Both the position numbers and the translations under genes were made by a program. This document shows positions 46,678 to 56,045 of a DNA stretch of 64,000 bases, piece by piece (within the stretch, counting starts at the first letter, position 1; the number at the start of each line of letters is the position of its first letter). The stretch covers positions 44,298 through 108,297 of the forward strand of contig PAQL01000017.1 in NCBI GenBank assembly GCA_002709295.1, read 5' to 3'. Below the pieces are notes generated by a model. The model worked only from the letters and a program-made list of their open reading frames with translations. It had not been told where the DNA came from and ran no database searches. The DNA comes from Phycisphaerae bacterium. Its GTDB lineage: Bacteria > Planctomycetota > Phycisphaerae > Phycisphaerales > SM1A02.

Positions 46678-47404
46678 CTCATGACACTTGGGCAAACGGA
46701 ACGTTCCCTGTCGCTTGCCTCGGTGCCAGAACCAGGATCGGACGGAAAAACTGCTTCGGTGCCACGACTTCAAACACCAACAACCAGGCCTCCGACCGTG
46801 AATCCGGGTCCGGAATCACGCAATACGGATCTGTCTCGAAAGCACGTCAGGGTTTGAGGGTCCTGCCTTCCAGCCTCGACAGAAAGCCGAGAACACCGGA
46901 GCCGAGGAACCAATGGTCCACCCTGACGGTCGCGAGCGTTCATGACGAGGCCTCGTGGACGAACCCTCGAGACGGACCTCTTCGTTCACTTCCGTTCCAC
47001 TCACCCTGATCGTCATTTCGGTGAGCATGACGTCAATGATCGTCACATCCCTGGTCGAGGCCCCTCATGCCCTGCCTGCTGAACATCTCAGCGACCTTGC
47101 TTTCGAATTGTCGGGAGAAACCAACCTCCCTCGGTGGCGAACTGCCATCAAGGCCAGATTGTCCCGACCAGCAGCGCGATGTAAAGATCCAAAACCTCAA
47201 AATGAGAAAACAAGATCCTGTGGTCAGAAAATGCACCATGCACCACGGAATGTGGTCTGACCGAAAGCCGAACCTGACCATACGAACGAACGGACCCCTC
47301 GGTTCGTGAAAACCTGACGATCTTTGCGCAACCACCCTCTCTCGAGGCGGAAAATCGCCCCCTGCCGCCCTCTGAAGGTCCGATTTCATCACGCATCCCA
47401 CACG
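46678..47404. other. Long intergenic region of lower GC, no gene identified
   Basis: This is about 730 bases between the structured leader and the end of RNase P RNA. Base composition drops to near 50-55 percent GC. Several short open frames on both strands lack convincing starts or protein-like sequence. It should contain the promoter of the DUF2617-type gene. TGATCGTCA occurs twice near 47010-47045, in a possible operator-like arrangement. A small RNA or a decayed gene cannot be excluded. Confidence 0.45.
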
Positions 47405-47435
47405 CAAGAACACCCCGGCCCGAAGGCCGGGGTGT
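47405..47435 (-). terminator. Intrinsic terminator of RNase P RNA
   Basis: An 11-bp perfect stem closed by a UUCG tetraloop on the minus strand (47435-47425 with 47420-47410) is followed by TCTTGCG, immediately after the RNA 3' end. Confidence 0.85.
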
Positions 47436-47436
47436 C

Positions 47437-47832
47437 GGACTGCTGACGAGCTGTAAGCCGAGTTCTGTCCCCGTCGGGCACGAGGCCCTCCGGGTGACGA
47501 TCATGTCTCTCGAGCCATCGTCGCCGATGACCTCCAGCACGCTACCCGTCTCGCCCGCGGATCACGGGTGCGGTCCGAGGACCGCTCGAGACTGCTTGCG
47601 CTTGCACGCGGTGGGGTTTGCCGTGCCTCGACCGTCACCGGCCGAGCGGTGCGCTCTTACCGCACCGTTTCACCCTTGCCTGCGACCGAAGCCACATAGG
47701 CGGTCTGTTCTCTGTGGCACTGTCCCTGACCCGCAGTCCACGGGCCGGTGGGCGTTACCCACCACCGTCATCCTGTCGTGCTCGGACTTTCCTCGAGGAT
47801 CCGAGGATCCCCGCGATCGCCCGCTCGCCGGA
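47437..47832 (-). ncRNA. rnpB: RNase P RNA, bacterial type A
   Basis: This is the catalytic RNA that trims tRNA 5' leaders. The minus strand carries the universal elements: GAGGAAAGTCCGAGC near the 5' end, ACAGTGCCACAGAGAACAGA, GGTAAGAGCGCACC, and GACAGAACTCGGCTTACAG near the 3' end. P1 is formed by GGCGAGC (47829-47823) and GCTCGTC (47451-47445). Length is about 395 nt; ends are approximate. TACACT at about 47842-47837 is a good -10. It is divergent from the Gfo/Idh/MocA-like gene. Confidence 0.96.
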
Positions 47833-47865
47833 TCGAGTGTAGCGGCCGCCGGGCGTCAGGGGCGG

Positions 47866-47871
47866 TACCAT
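47866..47871 (+). promoter_or_regulatory. -10 hexamer TACCAT for the Gfo/Idh/MocA-like gene
   Basis: The hexamer lies 8 bases before ATG 47880 with no usable Shine-Dalgarno sequence close to the start. Confidence 0.4.
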
Positions 47872-47879
47872 TTCGCGCG

Positions 47880-48860
47880 ATGACGATGTCCTCGGACAAC
47901 ATCATGGTGGCGGCATGGGTCGGGGACGAGCTCGTTCCGACCCTGGAACGCATGCTGGTCGACGATCTTCTCCGATGCTCCCATCTGGGAGGAGACGGGC
48001 CGGCGGCCCGCGATCTGGCCACCTCCCACGACATCCCGTTCATCGACGATGCCCGAGCCCTCGCAAGGGCCGAGAGTTCGGCGACGGTGATCATGAATCC
48101 CTCGACCACCTTTCCGCTGGAGGTCCTCGAAGCGATGGTTCGAGCCAGCAGCGAGGCCGGCCGCCCCCTCCTGTCGATGACCCCCAGGCCCAGCCTCGAT
48201 CGCGACCAGCCCGGCGAAGCCGGCGAGATCTTCGCTGCCGGCCCCCCTCCGGTCCCGGTGCCGCTGTTCCGTGCCCTGCAGAACGGACGCCGGTTCATCG
48301 AGGCCACCAACACCTTCGGGACGCCGACCTCCGCCTCCGTGGAGATCTCCGGTCCGGAGATGGCGGGTTCGCTCGGGACGAGGCTCTTCGACGCCTTCGA
48401 TCTGCTCTCCACATGGTTCGGCATTCCCGCCACCGTCCAGGCCACCTCGGTGCGCAAGACCTCTCCGAACGCCCCCCGCATCAAGAGGGTCTTCGCCGTG
48501 GCGGTCTACCCGGATGGCCGGGCCGCCTCGGTGAACGTGGGGTCGGATGGAGGCAGGGTGCATCGCGCCGCGACCCTGCACGGAGAAGCGGGCCGTCTGC
48601 ATGTGAGCGATGGAGCGATGGACTGGTCGGATCGATCCGGCACGCAACTGGAACTCGGGACGACCGTGGCCGCGGCGGAGAGCGACTTCGCGCTGGAGGT
48701 CTCCAACGCCATCATGGCCACGGTGACCGGAATGGTCCCCATGCACCCTCTCGAGACCACGATCCAGCTGCTGGCGTCCTGCGAAGCAGCGTTCCTCAGT
48801 GGCCGAACCGGCGAGCGCGAATCATGCGAAGCCGTGCGTCAGATGCTGGGAAGGGTCTGA
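47880..48860 (+). CDS. Degenerate Gfo/Idh/MocA-like protein
   Basis: This is a 326-aa cytoplasmic protein. Its two-part layout, an N-terminal alpha/beta half (to about 120) and a beta-sheet half with GSLGTRLFDAFDLLSTWFG and a DGRAASVNV...LHGEAGRLHV segment, resembles Gfo/Idh/MocA sugar dehydrogenases. The glycine-rich NAD motif and the EKP catalytic lysine motif are not visible; the region reads MTPRPS. It may have lost dehydrogenase activity. Start ATG 47880 is preferred; ATGs 2 and 8 codons later are possible. Confidence 0.55.
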   Translation: MTMSSDNIMVAAWVGDELVPTLERMLVDDLLRCSHLGGDGPAARDLATSHDIPFIDDARALARAESSATVIMNPSTTFPLEVLEAMVRASSEAGRPLLSMTPRPSLDRDQPGEAGEIFAAGPPPVPVPLFRALQNGRRFIEATNTFGTPTSASVEISGPEMAGSLGTRLFDAFDLLSTWFGIPATVQATSVRKTSPNAPRIKRVFAVAVYPDGRAASVNVGSDGGRVHRAATLHGEAGRLHVSDGAMDWSDRSGTQLELGTTVAAAESDFALEVSNAIMATVTGMVPMHPLETTIQLLASCEAAFLSGRTGERESCEAVRQMLGRV

Positions 48861-48878
48861 AACGACCCGGGGTCGGGA

Positions 48879-49202
48879 TCAGCCGGCGGAGATCGCGCCG
48901 ATCTTCACCGTGACGTATCGCTGACGATGGCCCGACTTGCGTCGCATGCCCTTTCGTCGCTTGTACATCACGTTGACGATCTTCTCGCCCTTGGTCTCAC
49001 CGATGACCTCGGCGTTCACCGAGGCACCACCGAGGTACGGAGTGCCGATGCTGGCGTCGCCGTCACCCCCGCCCACCGCGAGGACGCGGTCGAAGACCAG
49101 GCTGGATCCCTCTTCGGGCGTCTCCTGACGGAGATCGACCTCGATCACGTCGCCCTCGCGAACCATGATCTGGGTGCCACTGTCCTCGATGATCGCGTAC
49201 AC
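48879..49202 (-). CDS. rplU: 50S ribosomal protein L21
   Basis: This 107-aa ribosomal protein has the L21 signatures YAIIEDSGTQIMV at the N-terminus and the basic KRRKGMRRKSGHRQRYVTVKI near the C-terminus. The start is GTG with a good GGAG 6 bases upstream. In most bacteria rpmA (L27) follows directly; here the next gene is convergent, so rplU stands alone. Confidence 0.96.
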   Translation of the reverse strand: MYAIIEDSGTQIMVREGDVIEVDLRQETPEEGSSLVFDRVLAVGGGDGDASIGTPYLGGASVNAEVIGETKGEKIVNVMYKRRKGMRRKSGHRQRYVTVKIGAISAG

Positions 49203-49319
49203 GGTGTTCTCCGAAGCTGATGGGGCCGCCCCGAGGCCGGGGCCCGAGGCATGGGGGTGTCGCTCACGATCCGAGATCGCGGCGGCGAATCGGAAATCAT
49301 ACCTGAACCACCACGGGTA

Positions 49320-51212
49320 TCAACCCCGGGAAGCCTCATCCTGAGCCCCCGAAGCCCCCGCCGCCAGCGTGGCGGCGGCTCGAATCGTGGGAATCGCCAT
49401 CACCAGGGCCCCTGTCAGGGCGGGGATGCCCCAGAGCGGCCTTCCCAGGATCACCCAGCCGGTCCCCATGATCGCAAGCCAGGTCGCCATGGTCCCGAGC
49501 AGGATCCAGCCCAGACGGACCGCGAGTCCGGGAGGCGGAGGTCCGCCATCAAGCCGAGCCACCCGTCTCCATCCCGGTCCTCCGGGATTCACCCTCGCCC
49601 GGAACCGGGCCAGCTTCGGGTCGCTGGTGGGACGGGACAGGAAGGTGACCGGAATCCAGAGCACGGCCGAGAGAAGCACGGTCGCCAGCAGACGCGGCCC
49701 GAACAGGTCGTCGGGACCGAGCTCCGGAACTGCGAACGGGCCCACCGCCACGAGGAGATTCCCGACCACCAGGGAGGCCCCCATCGCCACGATCTCCGTC
49801 CAGGCGGTGATCCGCCACCAGTACCAGCGGAGAATCAGCACCGGGGCGGTCCCCGCCGCGATGACGCCCAGATACTTGTACAGCTGGACGATGTCGTCGA
49901 ATCCGCTGGCGACCAGCAGCACCAGGCCGAGCACCGGAAGCGCCAGCACCCGCAACTGCCAGACCCTGCCGGGTTCGGCGACGGTCCCCTCGACCGCGGC
50001 CTCGTCTCCGGTGCCGCGCCACCAGCGGCGCAGCGGTCCGATCACGTCGTTGAGCAGGTAGGCCGAGGACAGGTTCACGTGGGTGTCCACGGTGCTCATG
50101 AACGCCCCCAGCAGCGCCACCACCAGCAGCCCGCGCAGTCCCGGGCCGAGGTGATGCCGGATCATCCAGGGGAAGACCTCCTGGTCGGAGACGATCGCCA
50201 CCGAGGCCCCGCTGACCGGGTCCACGATGGTGGGAACCAGCACCAGCGAGGCGAGAGCGACCACGATCCACGGCCAAGGCCGGAGCACGTAGTGGGCCAC
50301 CACGAACCACGCGAGGGCCAGCGCCCCCTGTCGCGGGTCCCGGGTCGCGAGAATCCGCTGCGAGAGCGCTCCGTGACCCGGCGCCTTGGACCACCAGTTG
50401 ATCGTGAAGTAGGAGACGACGGTCACGATCGCGGCGACTCCGGACAGATCCGGGACGAAGCTCGTCGCCCGGTCCGGGACGACCTCGGCATGCCGTATCC
50501 CGTCGACCAGCGCGGTGGCGCCCCCCACCTCGCCGAGCACCACGACCGCAAGCACGATCGATCCGATCATCGCGATCACGAACTGGGGGAGGTCGGACCA
50601 GGCGACTCCGTAGAGACCCGAGAGCATCGAATACCCCACCGTCGCCACGGCCAGGCCACCGACGATCAGGGTGGCCATGTCCACCTCGAAACCGGCGAGG
50701 GCGACCGTCGCCTCCGCGTCGATGTCGAGCACCACTCGGAGAATGGTCGCCATGCCGACGGTCACCGAGGCGAGGACCACGCCGTTGACCAGCAAACCCT
50801 GCCAGAGTCCCTCGAAGATCCGAAGCCCCCGGGAGGCGCCGCCCTCGTAGCGGAGGCCGATGAACCCCACGTCGGTGAAGAGACCGCTCCGCCTCCAGAG
50901 CGGGGCGAAGAGAAAGACCCCCATCACCTGCCCCGCGGCGACCGACCACCACCACCAGTTGGCGCCGATGCCGCCCTCCCGGACCAGCTTCACCACCTGG
51001 AGCGGGGTGTCGCTGGAGAAGGTGGTGGCGACGATCGAGGTTCCGGCGATCCACCAGGGCAGGGAGCGGCCGGCGAGGATGAAGTCGGAGGCGCTGCGGG
51101 ACGCCCGACGGGCGAACCACACCCCGATGCCGAGGACCACCGCGAGATACGACGCCACCACGATCCAGTCGATCGTGGTGAACCCCGGTTCCCCGACCGC
51201 CTCGACGTTCAT
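49320..51212 (-). CDS. Sodium:solute symporter family transporter
   Basis: This 630-aa inner-membrane protein has about 14 hydrophobic helices and the SSS-family start: a first helix, then ARRASRSASDFILAGRSLP and IAGTSIVATTFSSDTPL at the sodium site. Substrates of this family include sugars, amino acids and vitamins; none can be assigned. The ATG at 51212 overlaps the aminotransferase stop by ATGA, so the two are co-translated and the substrate might be related to amino acids. Confidence 0.9.
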   Translation of the reverse strand: MNVEAVGEPGFTTIDWIVVASYLAVVLGIGVWFARRASRSASDFILAGRSLPWWIAGTSIVATTFSSDTPLQVVKLVREGGIGANWWWWSVAAGQVMGVFLFAPLWRRSGLFTDVGFIGLRYEGGASRGLRIFEGLWQGLLVNGVVLASVTVGMATILRVVLDIDAEATVALAGFEVDMATLIVGGLAVATVGYSMLSGLYGVAWSDLPQFVIAMIGSIVLAVVVLGEVGGATALVDGIRHAEVVPDRATSFVPDLSGVAAIVTVVSYFTINWWSKAPGHGALSQRILATRDPRQGALALAWFVVAHYVLRPWPWIVVALASLVLVPTIVDPVSGASVAIVSDQEVFPWMIRHHLGPGLRGLLVVALLGAFMSTVDTHVNLSSAYLLNDVIGPLRRWWRGTGDEAAVEGTVAEPGRVWQLRVLALPVLGLVLLVASGFDDIVQLYKYLGVIAAGTAPVLILRWYWWRITAWTEIVAMGASLVVGNLLVAVGPFAVPELGPDDLFGPRLLATVLLSAVLWIPVTFLSRPTSDPKLARFRARVNPGGPGWRRVARLDGGPPPPGLAVRLGWILLGTMATWLAIMGTGWVILGRPLWGIPALTGALVMAIPTIRAAATLAAGASGAQDEASRG

Positions 51213-52375
51213 GGCAGGATCGAGCCGACGTTCTGAAGACGGTCCAGGGCGGTTCGGATCACGTCCTCGCTCTTGCAGAAGGCGAATCGAATCGGCCCGC
51301 TCCTCCGGTCGTGGTGGAACGGCGACGTCGGAATCGCGGCGACGCCGAGCTCGCGGATCATCCGCTCGCAGAACGCCAGATCGTCGTCGACGCCGAGGGA
51401 CGACACGTCGGCGAGAGCGAAGTAGGTTCCCTGAGGCGTCGATGGACGCAGGCCCGCGGCGGCGAGTCCGTCCACCAGAAGATCCCTGCGCACACGGTAG
51501 GAATCGACGAACTCCTCGAAGTAGGCGTCGGGCATTCCCAGCGCCGCCTCCGCCCCGACCTGGAGTGGCGTGGCCACCGAGAAGATCGTGAACTGATGCG
51601 ACGCCCGGACCGCCTCGGTCAGAGCCGGGGCGGCCACCGTCCAACCCACCTTCCAGCCGGTGAGGGAGAAGGTCTTCCCGATGCTGGAGACCACGATGCA
51701 GCGGTCACGAAGCGCGGGCCGGCCGATCGGACTCCGGTGCGACCCTTCGTAGACCAGCGACTCGTAGACCTCGTCGCTCACCAGCACCAGATCGTGTTCG
51801 AGGACCACCCGTTCGATCGCATCCCATTCCGCCTCGTCGAGCACGCGGCCGGTGGGGTTGTGCGGCGAGTTGATCACGAGAGCCCTGGTCGCCGGCGTGA
51901 CCGCCGCCTCGAGCGTCGCGGCGTCGATCCGGTACCCCGGAGCCTCCGGAGCGGCGTAGGTCGGACGCCCCCCCGCCATCACCACCGCGGCGGGATAGGC
52001 GTCGTACCACGGCTCCACCAGGACCACCTCGTCACCGGGCTCGAGCAGACCGAGCATCACCGCGGAGAGTCCACCGGTCGCCCCGGCGGTGACCGTGACC
52101 TCGCGTTCCGCGTCGACGTCCACGGACCGGGACCGGGACATCCAGTCCGCGATCGCGTGCCGCAGACGCCCGGTGCCTGCGAGCGGGGCGTACTGGTTCG
52201 GCCCCGACATCACCGCTTCGGCCGCGGCCCGACGGATCGGTTCCGGCCCGTCGAAGTCGGGAAAGCCCTGCCCGAGGTTCACCGCACCATGACGATTCGA
52301 GAGCGCGGAGACGACGGTGAAGATCGACGTGCCGAACTCCCGCAGCCGGGATGCGGTGCGACTGGTGTCGGTCAT
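51209..52375 (-). CDS. Class I/II PLP-dependent aminotransferase
   Basis: This 388-aa cytoplasmic enzyme is of the methionine/kynurenine aminotransferase type (YbdL-like): NLGQGFPDF near the N-terminus, INSPHNPTGRV, VSDEVYE, and the PLP lysine in SIGKTFSLTGWKVGW, with the C-terminal arginine in PIRFAFCK. GAGGG lies 9 bases before the ATG. It is followed by the symporter gene in an overlapping pair. Confidence 0.92.
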   Translation of the reverse strand: MTDTSRTASRLREFGTSIFTVVSALSNRHGAVNLGQGFPDFDGPEPIRRAAAEAVMSGPNQYAPLAGTGRLRHAIADWMSRSRSVDVDAEREVTVTAGATGGLSAVMLGLLEPGDEVVLVEPWYDAYPAAVVMAGGRPTYAAPEAPGYRIDAATLEAAVTPATRALVINSPHNPTGRVLDEAEWDAIERVVLEHDLVLVSDEVYESLVYEGSHRSPIGRPALRDRCIVVSSIGKTFSLTGWKVGWTVAAPALTEAVRASHQFTIFSVATPLQVGAEAALGMPDAYFEEFVDSYRVRRDLLVDGLAAAGLRPSTPQGTYFALADVSSLGVDDDLAFCERMIRELGVAAIPTSPFHHDRRSGPIRFAFCKSEDVIRTALDRLQNVGSILP

Positions 52376-52555
52376 GACCGGTCGCCCTCGGGGCGGTGCG
52401 GTCGAAGGTCCACGGAAATCCTCCGCAGGGCGAGGGCGGACGACTCCTCGGATCCCTTCTCGGGTCGGGGGATCGGCAGAAGTCGGATGCTTGACAGGCG
52501 ATGACGCGGCATGGACCTCTAACCGGGGGACCGGAACCGTTGCTGCGGAGGCGTT

Positions 52556-53299
52556 CTAGTGGTGGATGTCCCTCGCGACCCCCTGGTTCACCCGCTCGAT
52601 GGGCATCAGGTAGGAAGCGACATTCACCGAGAATCGTTCGGACTGTCGATCGATCGATTCCGCGGAATCCCGGACCACCGCCGCCAGTGCGGCCAGATCG
52701 ATGTCGGCTCCCATGAGACCCGGGTCCTCCTTCTCGCACTGCTCGACCAGCGCCGCGGTGCTCCATTCGGGATGGAACTGGACGCCGTAGGCGGAGATGC
52801 CGTGCGCGAACGCCTCGACCCCGCACCCCTCACTGTGCGCGAGCTTTCGAGATCCCTCGGGCAGTTCGGCGATCTCGTCCTGATGCCAGCTCGGCCAGGT
52901 GCCGAACCAGGGAAGACCTCTGAAGAGCGGATCATCACGCCCCTCCTGGGTGAGGTCGATCCTCGGGAGGCCGATCGAAGGCTCCGACATCCTGGCGACC
53001 CGTCCTCCCAGAGCCCGGGCCAGGAGCTGGGCGCCGAGGCAGACCCCGAGCACCGGGATCCCCTCCGCCACCGCGGCTTCGAGCAACCGGAGTTCGGCCG
53101 CGATCCAGGGCAGCGCATCATCCGTGGCGGATTGCCTGCCCCCCATGGAGACGATGCCATCCACATCGTCGAGATCGGCGGGCACCGGCTCGCCGGCTCC
53201 GACGCGGACGGAACGAAGACGCAGTCCATGCCGGATGAGCGCCTTTCCAATCGAGCCCGATCCGGGAGGGTCGGCATGTTCAAGGACGAGAATCGGCAT
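52556..53299 (-). CDS. GMP-synthase-like class I glutamine amidotransferase
   Basis: This is a 247-aa stand-alone class I amidotransferase-like protein. The catalytic triad is visible: C87 in GVCLGAQLLA, H176 and E178 in FHPEW. Such single-domain proteins often act as gamma-glutamyl peptidases or side-chain amidases rather than in GMP synthesis. ATG 53299 was chosen because TACCGT lies 6 bases upstream and no ribosome site exists. The 180 bases between its stop and the aminotransferase gene hold no gene. Confidence 0.85.
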   Translation of the reverse strand: MPILVLEHADPPGSGSIGKALIRHGLRLRSVRVGAGEPVPADLDDVDGIVSMGGRQSATDDALPWIAAELRLLEAAVAEGIPVLGVCLGAQLLARALGGRVARMSEPSIGLPRIDLTQEGRDDPLFRGLPWFGTWPSWHQDEIAELPEGSRKLAHSEGCGVEAFAHGISAYGVQFHPEWSTAALVEQCEKEDPGLMGADIDLAALAAVVRDSAESIDRQSERFSVNVASYLMPIERVNQGVARDIHH

Positions 53300-53305
53300 G
53301 GCAGC

Positions 53306-53311
53306 ACGGTA
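53306..53311 (-). promoter_or_regulatory. -10 hexamer TACCGT for the amidotransferase gene
   Basis: The hexamer lies 6 bases before the ATG with no Shine-Dalgarno sequence. Confidence 0.4.
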
Positions 53312-53466
53312 CGCGGGGACTTCCCGGGACTCAACCGAAGCCGAGCGGGCTCCCATGGCGTGACGTTCGCATGGAAATCAGCGGAAAATCCGCCAGCGAT
53401 TCCCCGGTCGCTAGATTGGGTCGAGCCAGACCATCCAGGCCCCTGCGACTTCCGCATCCCCGACTC

Positions 53467-55596
53467 ATGACCTCGAACTTCACGATCCCCCCGCGCCGGA
53501 CTCGATTCCTCGGCCGCTTCAAGACCCTGCATCGCCTCACGGCGATCCTGCTTCTGACGGCCGCCCTCCCCCTGGCCGGTCCCGCCGCCGGTGATGACCC
53601 GGTGGACTCCGGGGAGGTGAAGCTGATGATCGACGCCTTGATCGAGGAGCTTCGAAGCAGGCATGATCCGGAGATCCAGTGGGAACCCCGGACCTACCCC
53701 GAGGGCAACATCGCCCAGCCCACCGGACGAACCGCCCTTGTGGCCCTGGCGATGCTCGAGGCAGGGGTCCCCGCCCAGTCCGACAAGCTGGCAGCCGCAC
53801 TCGAGTGGATGGCGGACAACCCCGCCCAGGGGACCTATGCCATCTCGGTGAGACTCATGGTGTGGTGCCGCCTCCCGGAGGAATACCGCCCGATCGCCCG
53901 GACGGAACTGACCCGATTGATCAACGCCTTCTCGCTCGAGGCGGGCGGATGGGACTACATCCCCACCCCTCGACCGGGCTACGTGGACCAGTCGCTGACT
54001 CAGTACGCCCTCCAGGGCATCGCGGACGCCCACGAAATCGGGCTCGAGATCCCGCCGCGCCTGATCGATCTCACCCGCAGCCGCTTCCTCGCCATGCAGA
54101 CTCCGGATGGCGGATGGGGCTACAAGAAGGCCCAGGACCCTCCCCGGGGCTCGTTGACCGCGGCCGGCCTGGCCAGTCTCGCCCTCTGCGAGAAGATCAA
54201 GCCCTCAAGGGGAAGAGTCCGTCAGGTCGTCGATCGCTCGATCGCGGGGGCCATCGACTGGCTCGACGCCCGGTTCGAGCGCGACACCAATCCGGGACCC
54301 CGGGCCGACGACTACTACCTCTTCTACTGGCTTCATGCGATCGAGCGGGCCGGCCGGGCGACCGGGGTCCGTCGATTCAGGAATCAGGACTGGTTCGAGG
54401 CGTGCGTCACCACCATCAAGGAACGCATGGTCGCCGGCAATGCGGAGACCGGCTTCTGGATCAAGTGGGAACCGAGCAACTACAAGATGGCCTTCGTGCT
54501 GTTCATCCTGCACCGCGGTCTTGAATCGGTGCCCTTCGGCCTCTTCGACACCACCGAGACGCTTCAGATCCACGACGAGCTCGGCCCGGCCGCAAGAACC
54601 CTCTCGGACACCATCGAGCAGGGCGTCGGCTGGACCCGGGTCGAACTGGCCGACGACATGGCCGCCTGGCAGCAGATCCCCATCCTCGTGGTCCGGGGAA
54701 CGGGCGGAGCCGACTGGCTCGACGATCCGGAGTCGCCCGTGGCCCGACGTCTCCTCGACTATCTCCGCAACGGCGGACTGGTGGTGCCCGAGCCCACCGA
54801 CCGCGGCCGCTTCTCCGCAGAGCTGATCGATCTCGTGAAGCAGGCGCATCCCACACTCACCACCCGCCGGATCGAATCGAAGGATCCGATCCGCGGCACT
54901 CCGACGTCGTGGAGAGGACGCGCCGACGTGCTGGAATCCCCGGTCCGAAGCTGGATCCTCTCCGCCCCGAAGCTCGAGCTCGGTTCCGGAACCCGCGAAC
55001 GGGAGATCGAGGACTCCGCGAACATGCTTGCAGCGTTCTGCGTCTCCGAGACCGCGGGCCTGCTTCCCTCCCGGGTGCGGGATCCGAAGGCCCCCGAGGC
55101 CCCGGAGTCGCGGAGGATCCGGATCACGCGCATCCGACACGAGGGCGACTGGGCCCCAGAGCCGGAGTCCCTCCGGAGACTCGCCGACGCCCTGCGTTCG
55201 ACTCCCGTCCGCATCACGATCGACGATCCTGACACCCTCGAGGGCGAGGGGATCGCATGGGTCAATGGGGCGACGAGGGAGGACGCCGACCGGATCGATC
55301 CGGAGGCTCTGAGAACCGGTGGTGCCCGACGAATCCTCGTGGAAAGCATGAGCGAGGCGTTCACCGAAGCGTTCTCGGCCCGACTGCTCGCCGATGGATG
55401 GGTGATCGCCAACGCGCCTCCCGACACGCCGGCGGGCTCCGCCAGAATCACCCACCCCGACGGAACGACCGGGCTGCTCATCACCGAGGTCATCACCCGC
55501 ACGATCATGGGACGTCCCGCGACCGACGGCTCGTCGATGACCGAGATCGCCCGACTCCTGCGGATCACCGCCGATCTCGATCCCCCCACCTCATGA
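53467..55596 (+). CDS. Exported alpha-toroid and DUF4159 protein
   Basis: This 709-aa protein has an N-terminal signal sequence (hydrophobic about residues 22-40). Residues about 50-390 contain helical repeats like squalene-cyclase or prenyltransferase toroids (TPDGGWGYKKA, EAGGWDYIP). The C-terminal part has two DUF4159-like segments (PILVVRGTGGADWLDD and RITRIRHEGDWAPEP). This combination is common in planctomycetes; the function is unknown, perhaps surface or glycan-related. TAGATT about 50 bases upstream may be its -10. It overlaps yraN by ATGA. Confidence 0.75.
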   Translation: MTSNFTIPPRRTRFLGRFKTLHRLTAILLLTAALPLAGPAAGDDPVDSGEVKLMIDALIEELRSRHDPEIQWEPRTYPEGNIAQPTGRTALVALAMLEAGVPAQSDKLAAALEWMADNPAQGTYAISVRLMVWCRLPEEYRPIARTELTRLINAFSLEAGGWDYIPTPRPGYVDQSLTQYALQGIADAHEIGLEIPPRLIDLTRSRFLAMQTPDGGWGYKKAQDPPRGSLTAAGLASLALCEKIKPSRGRVRQVVDRSIAGAIDWLDARFERDTNPGPRADDYYLFYWLHAIERAGRATGVRRFRNQDWFEACVTTIKERMVAGNAETGFWIKWEPSNYKMAFVLFILHRGLESVPFGLFDTTETLQIHDELGPAARTLSDTIEQGVGWTRVELADDMAAWQQIPILVVRGTGGADWLDDPESPVARRLLDYLRNGGLVVPEPTDRGRFSAELIDLVKQAHPTLTTRRIESKDPIRGTPTSWRGRADVLESPVRSWILSAPKLELGSGTREREIEDSANMLAAFCVSETAGLLPSRVRDPKAPEAPESRRIRITRIRHEGDWAPEPESLRRLADALRSTPVRITIDDPDTLEGEGIAWVNGATREDADRIDPEALRTGGARRILVESMSEAFTEAFSARLLADGWVIANAPPDTPAGSARITHPDGTTGLLITEVITRTIMGRPATDGSSMTEIARLLRITADLDPPTS

Positions 55597-56045
55597 CTCC
55601 GGTCCCGTCCGCCTCCCGGTGGCGGAGATGCCTTCAGCGGATGCTCGGACTTCGGCTGCGGCGTCCGGGGTTCCGATCCCATGAACCGGATCCTCACGAA
55701 CTCGGACGAATCGGCGAGCAGATGGCGGTCGGCATGCTCGCTCGGGACGGCCTCAGGATCATCGCGCGGAACCGGCGGTTCGCCGGGGTCGAGGTCGATG
55801 TCCTGGCCGAGTCACCGGCCGAGGATCTGCTGCTGGTGATCGAGGTCAAGACCGGCCGAGGGCCCGTCCCGCCGGAGGTTCGCGTGGATCGCTCGCGTCG
55901 TCGACGGCTGGCGAGGGCCGCATCGAGCCTTGCTCGAGTTCGTGCCGTGGCCATCGAGGTGGTCTCGGTGAGGATCGTCGAGCCGAGGCCCGTCATCCGT
56001 CGGATCAGACTGGATCCCGCCGAGATCGAATTCAGCGATTGCTGA
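55593..56045 (+). CDS. YraN/UPF0102 endonuclease-like protein
   Basis: This is a 150-aa member of the YraN family with a restriction-endonuclease fold. The core is GRIGEQMAVGMLARDGLRII, VEVDVLAE (usual GEID) and VIEVKTGRG with the catalytic Glu-x-Lys. A basic 35-residue N-terminal extension precedes it. ATG 55593 overlaps the previous stop. The 3' end overlaps the convergent SurA-like gene by 14 bases. The cellular role is unsettled. Confidence 0.85.
   Translation: MTPVPSASRWRRCLQRMLGLRLRRPGFRSHEPDPHELGRIGEQMAVGMLARDGLRIIARNRRFAGVEVDVLAESPAEDLLLVIEVKTGRGPVPPEVRVDRSRRRRLARAASSLARVRAVAIEVVSVRIVEPRPVIRRIRLDPAEIEFSDC

Noticed and set aside
46816-47046. 76-codon minus-strand frame in the low-GC region
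   Set aside because: No ribosome site or -10 hexamer, and composition is not protein-like beyond the first 30 codons; left as unassigned.
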